From assembly GCF_910592395.1 (NCBI RefSeq), contig NC_088310.1, positions 17,243,501-17,307,500 of the forward strand: a stretch of 64,000 nucleotides of DNA, read 5' to 3'. The position numbers and the translations under genes were made by a program. The DNA is from Lineus longissimus. Taxonomy: Eukaryota; Nemertea; Pilidiophora; Heteronemertea; Lineidae. The notes under the pieces were generated by a model. It was not told where the DNA came from and did no database searches. It worked only from the letters and a program-made list of their open reading frames with translations. Shown here one piece after another: positions 22,651 to 34,046 of the stretch; the stretch's first letter is position 1, and each line of letters opens with the position of its first letter.

Positions 22651-24229
22651 CCACGCCTACTCATGAATATGCATAATAGCGTATTGATCTGAAAATAGTC
22701 TGTTAATGCGGTTTTTCCTTTAGAGTAACCAAATTCCTCTGAAGCGAAATGACGGCATTGGCACTCGATTGCCGAGTGCGTACGTTCGATCATTGAAGTT
22801 TTGTGCATAATATGAAAACCCTTTTGTGCATAATCTGAAAATACTGACAGATACACCCGGTCTCAGATAACCGAATGGCCCCGGTGTCAGCAACCTCGTC
22901 CCGAGGGATTCTCGCGTCATTTTACATTGGGATTTCTGCTCATGTGTTACACTGGGTACGAGGTTACAGTGTAATTTCGAAATTTTAAAGGTACTAGGCA
23001 GCAGCAAGGAAGGCAAGTTACACTACAGCACACATCTCCTGTCTCATATTATGCACTGCTGCAGTCATCGGTTCATCCTTTTTGAAGACAGGCTATGTCA
23101 ACTTCAATCATGAAGTTTAAAGTTGGCACACATTTCATTATGAAGAAGCCATGCACACTTTATGGTGCATTCATTGACACTGGACTTGAAAGTGGGCTTC
23201 ATCTTCAAAAGGCATCTTTCCGTCAATCAACACAGCAAGGCAAAGTGTCTGATAGAGATTTTCCGAGTGAAGGAAGGCATTTCCATTGTAATGGTGGGAA
23301 TAGGTCAGTTTTAGAAGAAGTGAAGAGTCGGGCGAGTCATAAACGACAAGATTAGATTCAAATAAAAGGAATAAACTCTTTATTTATAAAGCTAAACAGC
23401 AAATTTCTACGATAAACATATTATTCCAAAAAATTGTATGAAAAGTGATATATATGAACTGAATATGAACAACATTAGAGATGCACAAAGAAATTTTCCA
23501 ATTTTCAGTACCCTCCCCACCTTGTGCATGCAAGGCACAGATTACCACAAAAACACCATCACTTTATACTGGCGTGTGCATTAAATGGTAGAACCAGCAA
23601 AGTATTCTAACCTGAATGTCTTATAGTAGAGCCAGCAAAAAATTCTGACCTAAATGTCTCATAATAGCTTTTATTCTATTTATACATGTTGGGCATATTG
23701 AAAGACAAATGAGCATTTAAATCACATCCCCAGACCACCTATGCATGCTCTCTAATCATAATTTATGTATTAAAACTAAAATATGGCACGATCATTAAGT
23801 GTCTGTTGAGAGAGAATGTGAACTACTCCTGTCAACAACTGATGCCTCTCTCCAAGATCATCTCACAGCAATCACATGTCGAACTTCAGATAATTCAAAT
23901 TAAAATTGCTTCTCCCCTCCATGTGACCAACTTTATGTGGTTGACTGTAAGTCTAATATCATAGAACTGCAACTATTTCAACTCCTCACTCCTGACTACA
24001 GACATCGATGAAAACTTATGTTGGAACTAGGTCTGATGGTCATACATGAAAACAACAGTACAACAGTAGATTAAAACAATTATTGACACAAGTGGACAGC
24101 AGTACATACATCTTCAGCTGAACATCTTCAGCAGCTGCAATTTCAAGTTGTTACGCACGCCAGACCACAAGACATGTTCTTGAAAATTTATGAAAGGTGC
24201 TATTAAAGTAAAAGTATCTAATACATCAT
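22651..24229. other. MULE interior downstream of its gene
   Basis: About 1.6 kb on the 3' side of the gene. Open frames here (for example plus 23,095-23,355) have no recognisable domain. A minus-strand AATAAA near 23,380 could be a distant polyadenylation signal. Confidence 0.4.
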
Positions 24230-27200
24230 TCAAATACAATACAAACAACAGAATATCTCTGGCCTCTGCTCCATTTCACAGCAGGATAGGTGGCACCAGC
24301 GATCACATTCAATGCACTGCACTAGATCCTTGTTGTCCTCCATCTTACAGAAGGGAAGGTCGCATCTCTGGTTGACGTCTTCCACACCATCCTTGAGCAA
24401 TCTACCAACTATGTATTGGCGATACATCCTGGCATGGAACTGGCGCATAACAGATGGTACTACATCCAGCAAAATAGCCTCTACATTCTGCAATGAATGA
24501 AAAATATTCTTTTGTTGGATGGATGGAAAGAGGAAAGACAATATCCAAAATGCTGTCAGTTTTAGCAGTGCCAGTGCTTAGATATTCTACCATGAACTAT
24601 TCCTTGCTACAACTATAATGAGTCATCCCCATGCTCCTCCCCTTGCATGTATAGTCATGCCCATGCTTCCTTGGTACAACTAAATTAAGTCAACTCAATG
24701 TTACAACTTCAATGCGTCATCCCCATGTTCCTCCCCTTGCATTCATATTCATTCCCATGCTTCCTTGCTAGAACTTCAATTAGTCATCCCCATGCTCCTC
24801 CCCTTGCATGCATAATCACTCCAATGCTTCCTTGCTACTATGAGTTATCCCCTTTCATTCATGATCATTCCTGTGCTACAGTGTGTCATGCACATGCTCC
24901 AATGATCGATGTTTTTGAACATACCATCAGAAGAAAGACTCCACAGCTGCTGCCGTCTTCTTGCTCGCTGCATTCATACAATTTGGATTTCCATGGTCTG
25001 GTATCACCCCGGGCATGCATGAAGTTTCTGAAACAAAATATATTACTGCTCAAACTTCGCCAATTATTTCAATCAGTGCTTTCAAGACATTCCTTTTTCC
25101 TTAGACTAATAGCAAAAGTTTAAAATGCATAAGTTCAAATCAGTTTATTGTGGTTTGGCCAGCAAACCACCTCATCCTAATATACATGTAACCTTTGATA
25201 CTAATTTAAAAAAGACGAGCCTTGATGACAAACATTTTGTTGTGTTTTAAAGGATCAAGATCAACACGCGACCTGTACTGCAACTTCAATTGTTTACCGT
25301 ACATCTTAATAAATATGGTGTAGTGATACTGACTGAAATTCAAAACACCACACCAGCTGCAAACAGACTGTACATGTAAGCTTACCTCCAACCAGACAAG
25401 AATATCTCGACACGGCTGCCAGGCCAATGAATTGAATTCAAAATTCCAATTGATGACTGCTGAAGGTTAGCCACTAGCACGATCCAGTGGTTATTGGTAC
25501 AAATTGGAACAAATACCCAGGTGAACTTTTCCACATCAACCTGCAAAAGAACAATGTGCAATACTGTGACACATAACTGATACCTGCTCGATATCGACAA
25601 AATAATATTTTTGAAAGATGGCCACCAAGAGCTTGAAAGGCAGAAAGTAATAGTAGGTCAAAGTGCAATAATTTTTTGCATGTTAGGTCATGTTGTCATA
25701 AGAAGACATACACAACAAGTTTAAAGCTGCTTGACTCAACGCTGAGCAAATGTGCAACCATTGTTGACCGATGGAGGACAGATAGCAGACAAGATGTGAT
25801 CAAGTTCGAAATGCAGAGCTCTAGGTTCACACTACACGTACACGTACATTAAAATGTACATTAATACTCACATTTTTGAAAATCCACGTGTTGTCATTCT
25901 TCTCCCATTTTGATGCCAGGAAGGATGGCAAGACGAGTGCAGTGTTTTGGATCTTTGAATTTGCCTGTCTCGACAGCACAGAAAGGAAAGCACTCACAAC
26001 CTGAAATTCAAACAATACTATTTGATTATACCAGCCACTTATAGCATAAAATCAAAAACAAGTTTTCATTCATGTTATTGTGCAATACAATTTTGGACAA
26101 AAAATGATCTCATGCTCCTCGCCTCGCATACATCATCTAATGTTCAACTCTAGAGCAGCACAGTCTGGGATATACATGTATGCCCTCGTTAACACTTCGC
26201 TTTTTAGCATCTTTTTAAAAACAACTTTACTTAGAGACTTTTACTTTTGCAGGCATCATTTTGTTATTCATGTCATCCATTGAGTACTGCTTTTGATTGT
26301 ATCTGCTGTAACAAAAGTCTGTTCCCTGTTTTTTTCTCCAAACTCTCTCTAGAGAGAAGCTGTATAACCTTAGAACAAATTTTTAAAAAGAATACTATAA
26401 CATGTCTTACATTATCATTTAACATCCCGTCAGGTTGAAGCAGAGTCTTGAATTCTGTGTCTCTTAACGTGTTGTTACCAATGGCCAGCTTCACTGTTTC
26501 ATCAACACCCTCCTCTGCCCTTTTAACATACTGTTCGCCGTCTTTCAGGTGGTGAGGTATACCATGTAGTGTTGCAATAATAGCTGACGGCAACACTTGC
26601 AGCGAATATGCCTTGGCTAACACACTACACACAAGCATGAGGTAATCTCCACTTCCCTGCTTAAAAGAAACAAATCTCGACTTCCATTTATTCGATAGGC
26701 AAAGATAACTTGCGATGTCTTCCATTTCTGTTTCGAAGATACGTGATGACTCCAAAAAGAAAGAGTGCACTGGGTCATTAAGACATAGCACAAATCTGTC
26801 CATACTGTTGCGGGCTCTTTTCATGTTAAAATATTCTTCCTTCAATGTTTCAAAGCAGTGCTCAAGTTCTCCATCTGGAAGGTCGTCCAAATAACCATGC
26901 AGAGCGTACTTGATCACCTCTCTCAAATCTTCCCCAGGTCCGATGTCATCTTCCAAATCATCAAGAGTTGACAAGTCTATCAGCACATCGGTCTTGATCT
27001 TGTCATCTACATGTATCTTCTTGGCTCCCTTCTTCTTGGTCGAATCTGTCTTGTCCTTGATCTTGTCAGCTCGCTTGGCTTTCTTATTCTGGCTTCGCGC
27101 TTGACTTTGTTTTCGTTTATTCTCGATTTTCTTTGGAATTCCTGTTACTGATTGTGTTTTCCCTTTAGGCCGCCCACGAACCTTTGGTTTTTCAACTAGG

Positions 27201-30200
27201 TGTATTTGCTCTAACAAGGACTTAAATTCAGCCACTGAAACTGAGGTTGAAAATGTCTGTTCTGCAAGCCTTGGAGTAGAAGCCAGATCAGGAAGCAGTT
27301 TTTCACCTAAAATGTCCTTCATGGAGTCCAAATGGGCATTCACGGGCAGATTACTGGTAACCTGGGTACTTGATGCTGATCCTAAACACGGTAAAAAAAC
27401 AAGCGTTTCCTTGTTTCTCACTTGGGGCACGACTCCGTACATTTGTATCAATATCTAACTGTGAATCACTGTAACATTCTCCGTAGTACGACAGATCATC
27501 TGGCATACTAGTATCTCTCAGGCTCTTATCTGGCTGCACAGAAGACTTGCTTGGATCGACATCGTTGTTGTTGAGATCATGATGACATGTTAAATCCTCA
27601 GGGCAAAGCGTGTCTTCTTCAGAAATTTCAGGCACACAAGACATACCAGTATGAACTTCAGCAACAGACATGAGTGAGTTTGTGAGCTGTGGATCACAAG
27701 ACGGACCTGCATTAACATCGAGAATGTCAACTTCCTTCCCACCTAAAACACAAGCTTTGAAGTCTTTGAGGTTTGAAATGTATCCATTGAAGACATCTTG
27801 TCCATGTTCACAAATTACTGAAGCTATTTCTTTGCAAACACCTAAGGCTTCCCTGTACTTTTGACACCTGTTTAATGTCTTCTTCGTTTTGCTGGCGGTA
27901 GCCTGGACGGTTAACACGACATTGTCGTGCATTGTTGCAGGAACAGGAAGCGGGACAGTGGCAACTGATGCAGTCTGATATTCTTTCCTCCATCGTCGCG
28001 ATACAAGATCTGGAATGAACAGTTCAGTACTTTCAACCTTCCGAACAAAGAAAATGTGTCGACAGGGCAAACCATGATTCTTGAAAAAGTGACAACTACA
28101 TGTTTTCATGTCGCTACAAACACTGAAGACACTTCCTCCACTTGCAGACTGCACAGCATAGCCATTTCCTTTCAAGGGCGTAGATTTAAAGGTAGTATGC
28201 ATTCTCCTCATGCCTTTTAGCTCCACAACAATTTTCTCTGCTGCAAATGGTGAACACGTCTCGTATATAGCATGACCTTCGGCTGACAGCTCAGTGGCAT
28301 CATAGGAAATGGAGCAAGACCCAATATTAGTCTTATGTTTGATCTGGCCTTTTTTGGTTTCTGAAAGCTGTACCAATTCATGGATACATTCTGCCAGAGT
28401 TTTTGAGCTATTCAAATTCATCTTCAATTTCTGATGAAAGGACTCTAGACGATTAGTCGTTTTGTTACCAAGGTTCATTGTCCTCTTTCGCCAGCAAAAA
28501 CACCACATTTCTTTGCATTCGTCCCAATTTTTGGCAAACTTTGTAAGGAATGTCTCTGGGGCTAGTTCCTTCAGTTGATCGTAAAGTTTATCATACTGAG
28601 TTTCTTCACTACAAAAAGCCATGTTTTCTAATACTTTCCGTACGCCTTCTTTAGTTGCAACGGGAATGTCTTTTGTGGCCCTTTGGAAACATCTCAGCAC
28701 ATGAAATAAGCACAGATGGATTGTGGCACCGGGAAAGAATTTCTTGATCGTATTCACTTCTTTTAAGTCCTTGTCAATGACCACACACGTTGTTTTGTCA
28801 AGCATTCCCTCTGGCAACGACTGCTTGAACAAATCAAAACAATGATCAATATTTTCCTGATCTTCTGCAGGCACCAGGAAATGTGCTGCAGGGATACTGT
28901 GACCAAGTCCATCCTCGACCATCAACGTGAACAGTGGCATTTTATGTTCATTTACCCTGTATGTAGCATCGAGGAAACACACTTCCGGAAACTTTATGAA
29001 CGAATCCCTCATCACAGGCATTTGAATGAAAATCGCTTCAACTAGGCCCACCTCACTTATCTTCAAACGGATGAATGCATCTGGAAACTGCTCAAGGATG
29101 GCTTCTAGTTCTGTAACAAGTAGGTTCAGCTTTGAACCACTGTCTGAGTTGTCCATTCGGATCTTTGACTTGAGATTTAAGATATCCTTAGCTGTAAATT
29201 CTTTTCCAGATATCTCAATCAGTTTATCTCGGAAAACCCCTGCAGGCACTTTTAGGTTGTACATGACACGACAAACAGCTTTCAGCTTATCGTCCACTTC
29301 ACGATTTACAGGGTAGTGCATGTAAATGTCACTGCTTACAGCGTGGTTGTGGGTATCATTCAAGGTTTTTATCACAAGACGGCTTGAATTGCGATCCGCA
29401 GTCGCAAAGATTGCGGCCGGGCAGCCAAGCTTGTAGGTCCTGAAAAGAGAAAGATGAATAATATGATGAGAAAATGCCAACGCTGTGTATGCAACACAAA
29501 GACAATCTGGGCAAATCTTATCCAAATCAAATTGTCAGGATCCCAGACTGAGACGAAGAAGTACGGGATGATGAGCCTTCATGCAAAGGAAGGAGCATGG
29601 CTGGGGATGACTCAGTCAGTGACAGTGTAGTTATAGAGAAAGGAAGCATGGCGATTTTTCTGCATGCAAGGGGAAGAGCATGGGGATGACTCAGCACTGT
29701 AGTCGTAGTGCAGGAAGCATTGGGGCGATCCTGCAAGTAAAGAGTTTCATAGCAAAACGCTCAAGCACCTTTTTTAACATTTTGGACTTAACCATGCCAC
29801 GGCATTGCCCATAGGATGTTTGATCCTCCAAATTTTAGACTAGAGCATTCGGGTCAACCAACAGTTAAACTTTTGGAAGTGACTACTTGGCAAGCCCGGC
29901 TTACCAAACAGCGATTTTTTCTTGTCCTGAATGGAGAGCCGAACTCATTGATATTAAAGTAAAGTCTCCAGCTCGCCAAACGGTAGATTTTTTACCTGTT
30001 TGGCAAGCCCGGCTGGCCGAACAGGGTGGCTTTTAAGTGCTGTTTGGCAAGCGGCTCTCCAAACAATACAAAAAAAGATGGCTGTTCGGCGAGCGGCTTG
30101 CCAAATAGACCCGGCCTAAACTTTTATGACAGAAAACATCCAAAATTTTCTATAATACATTTTCAGTTAGATTCCAAATTTTGAAGCCATTTTTCTCAAA

Positions 30201-32035
30201 ATGGCCGAAAAGGGTTGTCACATTTGCGATGAAACTCTTCAAGTGCAAGGGGAGGAGCAATGGGATGACTCTAGTTGTAGCAAGGAAGTATGGAAATAAT
30301 TTCTGCAAGGGGAGAAGCATGGGGATGATTAATTAGTCATAGCAAAGAAGCATGTGTATGAGTTGCTGGCTGCATGCAATTGCAAAGGGAGGAGCATTGG
30401 GATTATTCATAGTTTTTGCAAGAAAGCATGGGGATAATCAAGATTATCCCCATGCTTTCATGCTTTGCACGCATGCAAGGTCATGAAGGTGAGCAGGATG
30501 ACTTACAGGCCTTTCAGTTGCATACATGTAGTTTCTACACCGTTATATGGTGTAGGAGGCGCCACATGTCCCCAAATTAGCCAAAAAGATGTCCCCAAAT
30601 TAGCCAAAAAATTTCCCCAAATTAGCATAGAAATATTTCTTTTGAATTTTTAGAAGTATCTGACCCCCATCAAATGTTCAATTCTGCTCTTTTCCCCAAA
30701 AATTACTGCCCAAAACCCCAAACATGCCAAAGTATGTCTTTTTCTGATAAAAACGTCAATTTCCGATTCAGGACTTTGACATGGATTCCATATCAAAGAA
30801 TGTACTTTAGACTAAACTTATGTTTACCTGGAGACAAGAATCTAGCAAGGGGGTGGCCGCAACTGGCCCATTGCTTAATTGCCTGTTTAAATCTCGCCCA
30901 AGGCAACACTCACTGGTAGTCTCTTTCATTGCCTTTGCTTCGTATACTCTTTGAAAGTAAGTTTTTACAAGTCCAAAAGGAAATGTGCCCTTTGGCAATT
31001 CAGGGGGGGGGCGGCCAATTTACGGTCAGTTTATTCAAAGGTAGTTCTAAATCTTAATGCCAAATTTACGAAATCTTTATAACATGGGGGGGGGGGGGGG
31101 GGGTGTGGGGTGTGGGGGACATTGGCCATGCCTTGAATATGCCCCTCATCTCATCTACATCAGAGGGTAAAATTCCCTATAGTGTTGACTTATGCAATGG
31201 ATGAACCGTTGCCATTGCTCCCGGGCAATTGATGAACCGTTGGGTTGAGCCCAAGTTGGGGAAAAAATAGTTAGGCCAACCCCCCCCCCCCGGCGCCCCG
31301 CAAGCATGCCCGGCAATATGGACATGATGGATAGGCCCCCAAGCGCAGCCCAGCCAACTGTGTGTGTACTGACTGCAGTGTTTCCGCCATAGGGGGGATG
31401 GGGAGTTGCCGTACCCTTAGTCGTCTACTCACTGCATTGTCATCATTGTATGTACTGTCAAAGCATGCCGAGCCAAGTATACGGAACAGCAACCTGGCCA
31501 CAGCATCACAGCCACATGAGTGACACTTTCCCACGTACAAATCGTATGCCCCATGCATGCAAGGCCTGGGGCCTATCATTGCTGCCTTCTCATGTACTGT
31601 GCAGTGACAGCTGTGTGTAGGCAGGCATTATGCACACAATCATGGTTTTGTTTGGCCAATGCCCAAGGCCACGGTCAGAGGAAAAAAGGATGGATGATTA
31701 CTATCTGACTTGCACGTTAATACGATATCATTCATGGATTCAACTTACGTTTGATGTGGCCTTTGTCCCGTACTGGAAGTTTTGTGATTCCCGCCATGTT
31801 TGCAGCACCAACGTACATACGCATATTTCAGCCTCGGGTCATATCTGTCCTCGTCGGTTTTGAGGCGAGCGTTGGCGGCCTGAGTGGTCCTCGAGCTTTT
31901 TCTCACGAAAACAGTCAAGCTTGTCTCTTTATATTTATCAAGAGCTTTCTCCAAATCTTCAAAAGAGCCATACGAAGCCTCCACGCGCAACTTTTCTACT
32001 GACGAAATCGGCAACGGTGACGAGGGTTCCGCCAT
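24230..32035 (-). CDS. MULE transposase-SWIM-Ulp1 protease-PHD fusion protein, 7 exons, 1306 residues
   Basis: Exons (minus): 32035-31749, 29439-27422, 27381-26411, 26000-25872, 25540-25386, 25027-24925, 24487-24230. Every junction has AG/GT borders and matching phase; no internal stop. In order: CxC/HNH zinc module (CCKHGG about 80, YKLGCPAAIF about 98-107, HNH 126-128; FAR1/GCM-like); MULE DDE domain with FLDATY (D253), VVIDKD (D318), CLFHVLR (H342) and RLESFHQ (E428); SWIM finger C543-C545-C555-H557; AT-hook GRPKGK at about 838 and a Lys-rich stretch to about 900; Ulp1/C48 domain with DGMLNDN (about 1086), NNHW (H1153), N1170 where the family has Asp, Q1209 and DGSSCG (C1215); C4HC3 PHD finger 1263-1305. 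The first half resembles ZSWIM1/3. Expected role: self-mobilisation plus SUMO/ubiquitin-like deconjugation and chromatin reading (inference). A host-domesticated gene is the alternative. Confidence 0.85.
24600..24900. repeat. ~60-bp subterminal repeats (intron 6 of the MULE gene)
   Basis: Four to five copies of a unit containing GTCATCCCCATGCTCCTCCC and CATGCTTCCTTGCTACAACT. The same unit in reverse orientation is at 29,560-29,740 and 30,235-30,460, so the element carries opposed internal repeat blocks. Confidence 0.65.
29560..29745. repeat. Inverted counterpart of the ~60-bp subterminal repeats
   Basis: Contains GGAGCATGG-GGGGATGACTC units, reverse complement of the block at 24,600-24,900. 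Located in intron 1 of the MULE gene; a further block lies at 30,235-30,460. Confidence 0.6.
29875..30116. mobile_element. 242-bp miniature MULE nested in intron 1 of the MULE gene
   Basis: Begins GGAAGTGACTACTTGGCAAG and ends GCCAAATAGACCCGGCC, the two ends of the 9.7-kb element in inverted orientation. Terminal inverted repeats agree at 17 of 22 positions. Flanked by a perfect 9-bp duplication TAAACTTTT (29,866-29,874 and 30,117-30,125), the length usual for MULEs. Interior is a series of hairpins; no coding capacity. Confidence 0.85.
30235..30460. repeat. Third block of ~60-bp repeats
   Basis: GCAAGGGGAGGAGCA and GGGGATGATTAATTAGTCAT units, same orientation as 29,560-29,745. Confidence 0.5.
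31086..31103. repeat. Poly-G run of 18, with poly-C nearby
   Basis: Followed by TGTGGGGTGTGGGGG. A C-rich run lies at about 31,278-31,291. Both are in intron 1 of the MULE gene. Confidence 0.85.
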
Positions 32036-32129
32036 TTTTTCCCTTCTCCCTTTCCAGCCTCACTTACTTGAGCCTCTCCAGCGCATTACTAACTTATGAA
32101 TATTAATGAGCCCTTGGGCATTTATAAAT

Positions 32130-32207
32130 ATTAATGAGTTCGGCTCTCCATTCAGGACAAAAAAAAGTCGCTGTTTGGCAAGCCGGGCTTGCCAAATAGT
32201 CACTTCC
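32130..32207. repeat. Right end of the MULE
   Basis: GAGTTCGGCTCTCCATTCAG, a run of A, then TTTGGCAAGCC joined through its own reverse complement to CCAAATAGTCACTTCC. Matches the first ~85 bp of the nested miniature copy in inverted orientation. Confidence 0.75.
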
Positions 32208-32984
32208 TTTATTAAAGGGAATGGCCCGCCAAAAAATGGGGAGTTTTGGACGGCCCGGTCAAAACCTTAGGCGGGAATAAGGTTTCATTGATAAATATAA
32301 GGAGTTTCAAGGCCCCCAAATCACTTGTAAGGTTCAATAGATACTGGCCTTTCATTGGTTTACCGTCTGCGTATCATTTACATACTCTCATTTTGAAAAA
32401 TATGACAATATTTACGATCACGTTATTGATTTTTGCAACATTTTCGGTAACGCGCCCCTTGCGGATCTGTAAGGTACCATTCGGATGCTTGAAAAATGCT
32501 TCGTCTCGTCGATTCGCTCGCGGATAAACGCATCAGGTTGACTGCAGCAACTTTTAATTGTTGGAGACAGAGAAGGAAGGAATATGATTATCAGTTTGAT
32601 GAAAACTTTGCAAAGTTTCTTCTTGGGACTCGAAATCCATACTACTATTCTCTCCATTTTCCATTTTCTCCTCTCTCCAACTCACTATTATCGCTATTGA
32701 CTGCGTAACATACCCTAACATTCTTTCGCTATCATTGCTAACTTCATTTACTAGAACACTGGCCTCTTTGTAGCCGATTATGTAACACATAGTGGAAACA
32801 CCTGACAGCGCCGCCCGGCATGATACACGTGCTACTGGCATATTTATAACTCGTAGTAAATAAGGTTGTAAAAGTATGCAAATGAGATGCCGTATATGGA
32901 AACCATGACGTCACTAAGCAGTTCTTATTTCTGCTACGGGTGGCGCTGTTGCTTGCTTCTGGAGGCGCTATTCAACCTCTTTAA
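32208..32984. other. Stretch without a supportable gene
   Basis: Flank of the MULE; overlapping minus frames at 32,418-32,841 show no recognisable motif. Confidence 0.35.
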
Positions 32985-33240
32985 TTTCATACATATTAAA
33001 GGTATTCACCGTTCGTATTTACTGATGGGCCAGGAAAGTAGAAAGACTGTAATACACAATGCCGTAGTGCAGTAATCTTGCTTACAGATTTGCTAAAACC
33101 TGGTATTCATAGCGCATGTATTTGTTTTTCTATCTACTCACCGGCATTGATGAAATTTGTATTCAGTATGTATGTACACAATTGGACATTTTCAGATTCA
33201 ATTACAAAACTTTCAATTTTTTACGAACGGCATGATATAT
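32985..33240. repeat. Dispersed repeat, inverted copy of 15,195-15,462
   Basis: High similarity to the reverse complement of 15,195-15,462, beginning ATACATATTAAAGG and ending near ACAAAACTTTC. Confidence 0.7.
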
Positions 33241-34046
33241 TTTTCACACTTAACCTATCACGTGATGTTCTATTTCGTGTAAATTAATTAAGGAAACTGC
33301 AGCTCGCTTGAGATTAATTACCTCAAATACAATTCTCTTCAGAGAACATAATCATGTTTTGGGGTTTTTTTAAACTGTTGAAATAATGATATTTGCGAAT
33401 CAAAAATACATAACAGTCACTCATTTTAATACTTCTGTTCGGCACAAATACCATAATCGATCGTGTCCCTTTATAGCGAACATTTGTCGGCTGCCATCGC
33501 ATTTTGCATTTCGTATGTGGTCAGGCGGGCGGTTAAGAGGCAGTAGATTGCATTCAGAATCCTTCGAAAAAAGTCTATAACATATTCCATAAATCGCTAA
33601 CTAAAGTAACCAAGTCGTGCGGTTCGGGAATCAAACAGTTTTGATGCACCAGTTTCACATACGCCTATCACACTAAAAGCCTTGTTTATAGGAGATAGGA
33701 GCCCTTCAAGCGGCTAAACATCGTCTACACAGTATATTGGTTTTTCACACAAATAGGCCTATGGCTGTTGGCCGAACCGTGACTTCTCCAATCAGGTATA
33801 CATTCAAAAACGGCGGTAAAATGCAATAGACAGTACACTAGACCGGACTAACGTAGAATTACCTGAAATTCGCAAACAGTGTCAAAAAGTTTCATATATG
33901 ATATTAAGCGATGTATTCCGCAATAATATGCCCGCAATATACATCATGCGTTAGCCGAAAATCGCCAACTGAAATCTTCATACGCCAAATTACGAATATT
34001 TACCAGCAAATTACCCGTGTGTAGGTGTTACGTTAACCTCAACTGA
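33241..34046. other. Stretch without a supportable gene
   Basis: AT-rich, no open frame above about 64 codons and no repeat that I can match elsewhere. Confidence 0.35.

Larger units (their letters stand above)
22462..32207 (-). mobile_element. 9.7-kb MULE-type DNA transposon with SWIM/Ulp1/PHD gene
   Basis: Left end GGCCGGGTCTATTTGGCGAG; the right end, reverse-complemented, is GGAAGTGACTATTTGGCAAG. The same pair of ends bounds the 242-bp miniature copy at 29,875-30,116, which has a perfect 9-bp target duplication, so the borders are well defined. The flanking nonamers of the large element are TTTATAATT and TTTATTAAA, six of nine alike, possibly a decayed duplication. It carries the 1306-codon gene on the minus strand, opposed ~60-bp subterminal repeats, and clusters of self-complementary hairpins near each end. 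Confidence 0.75.

Noticed and set aside
26910-27104. Plus-strand frame inside the MULE gene, and similar ones at 27,670 and 29,026
   Set aside because: Antisense shadows of the coding exons.
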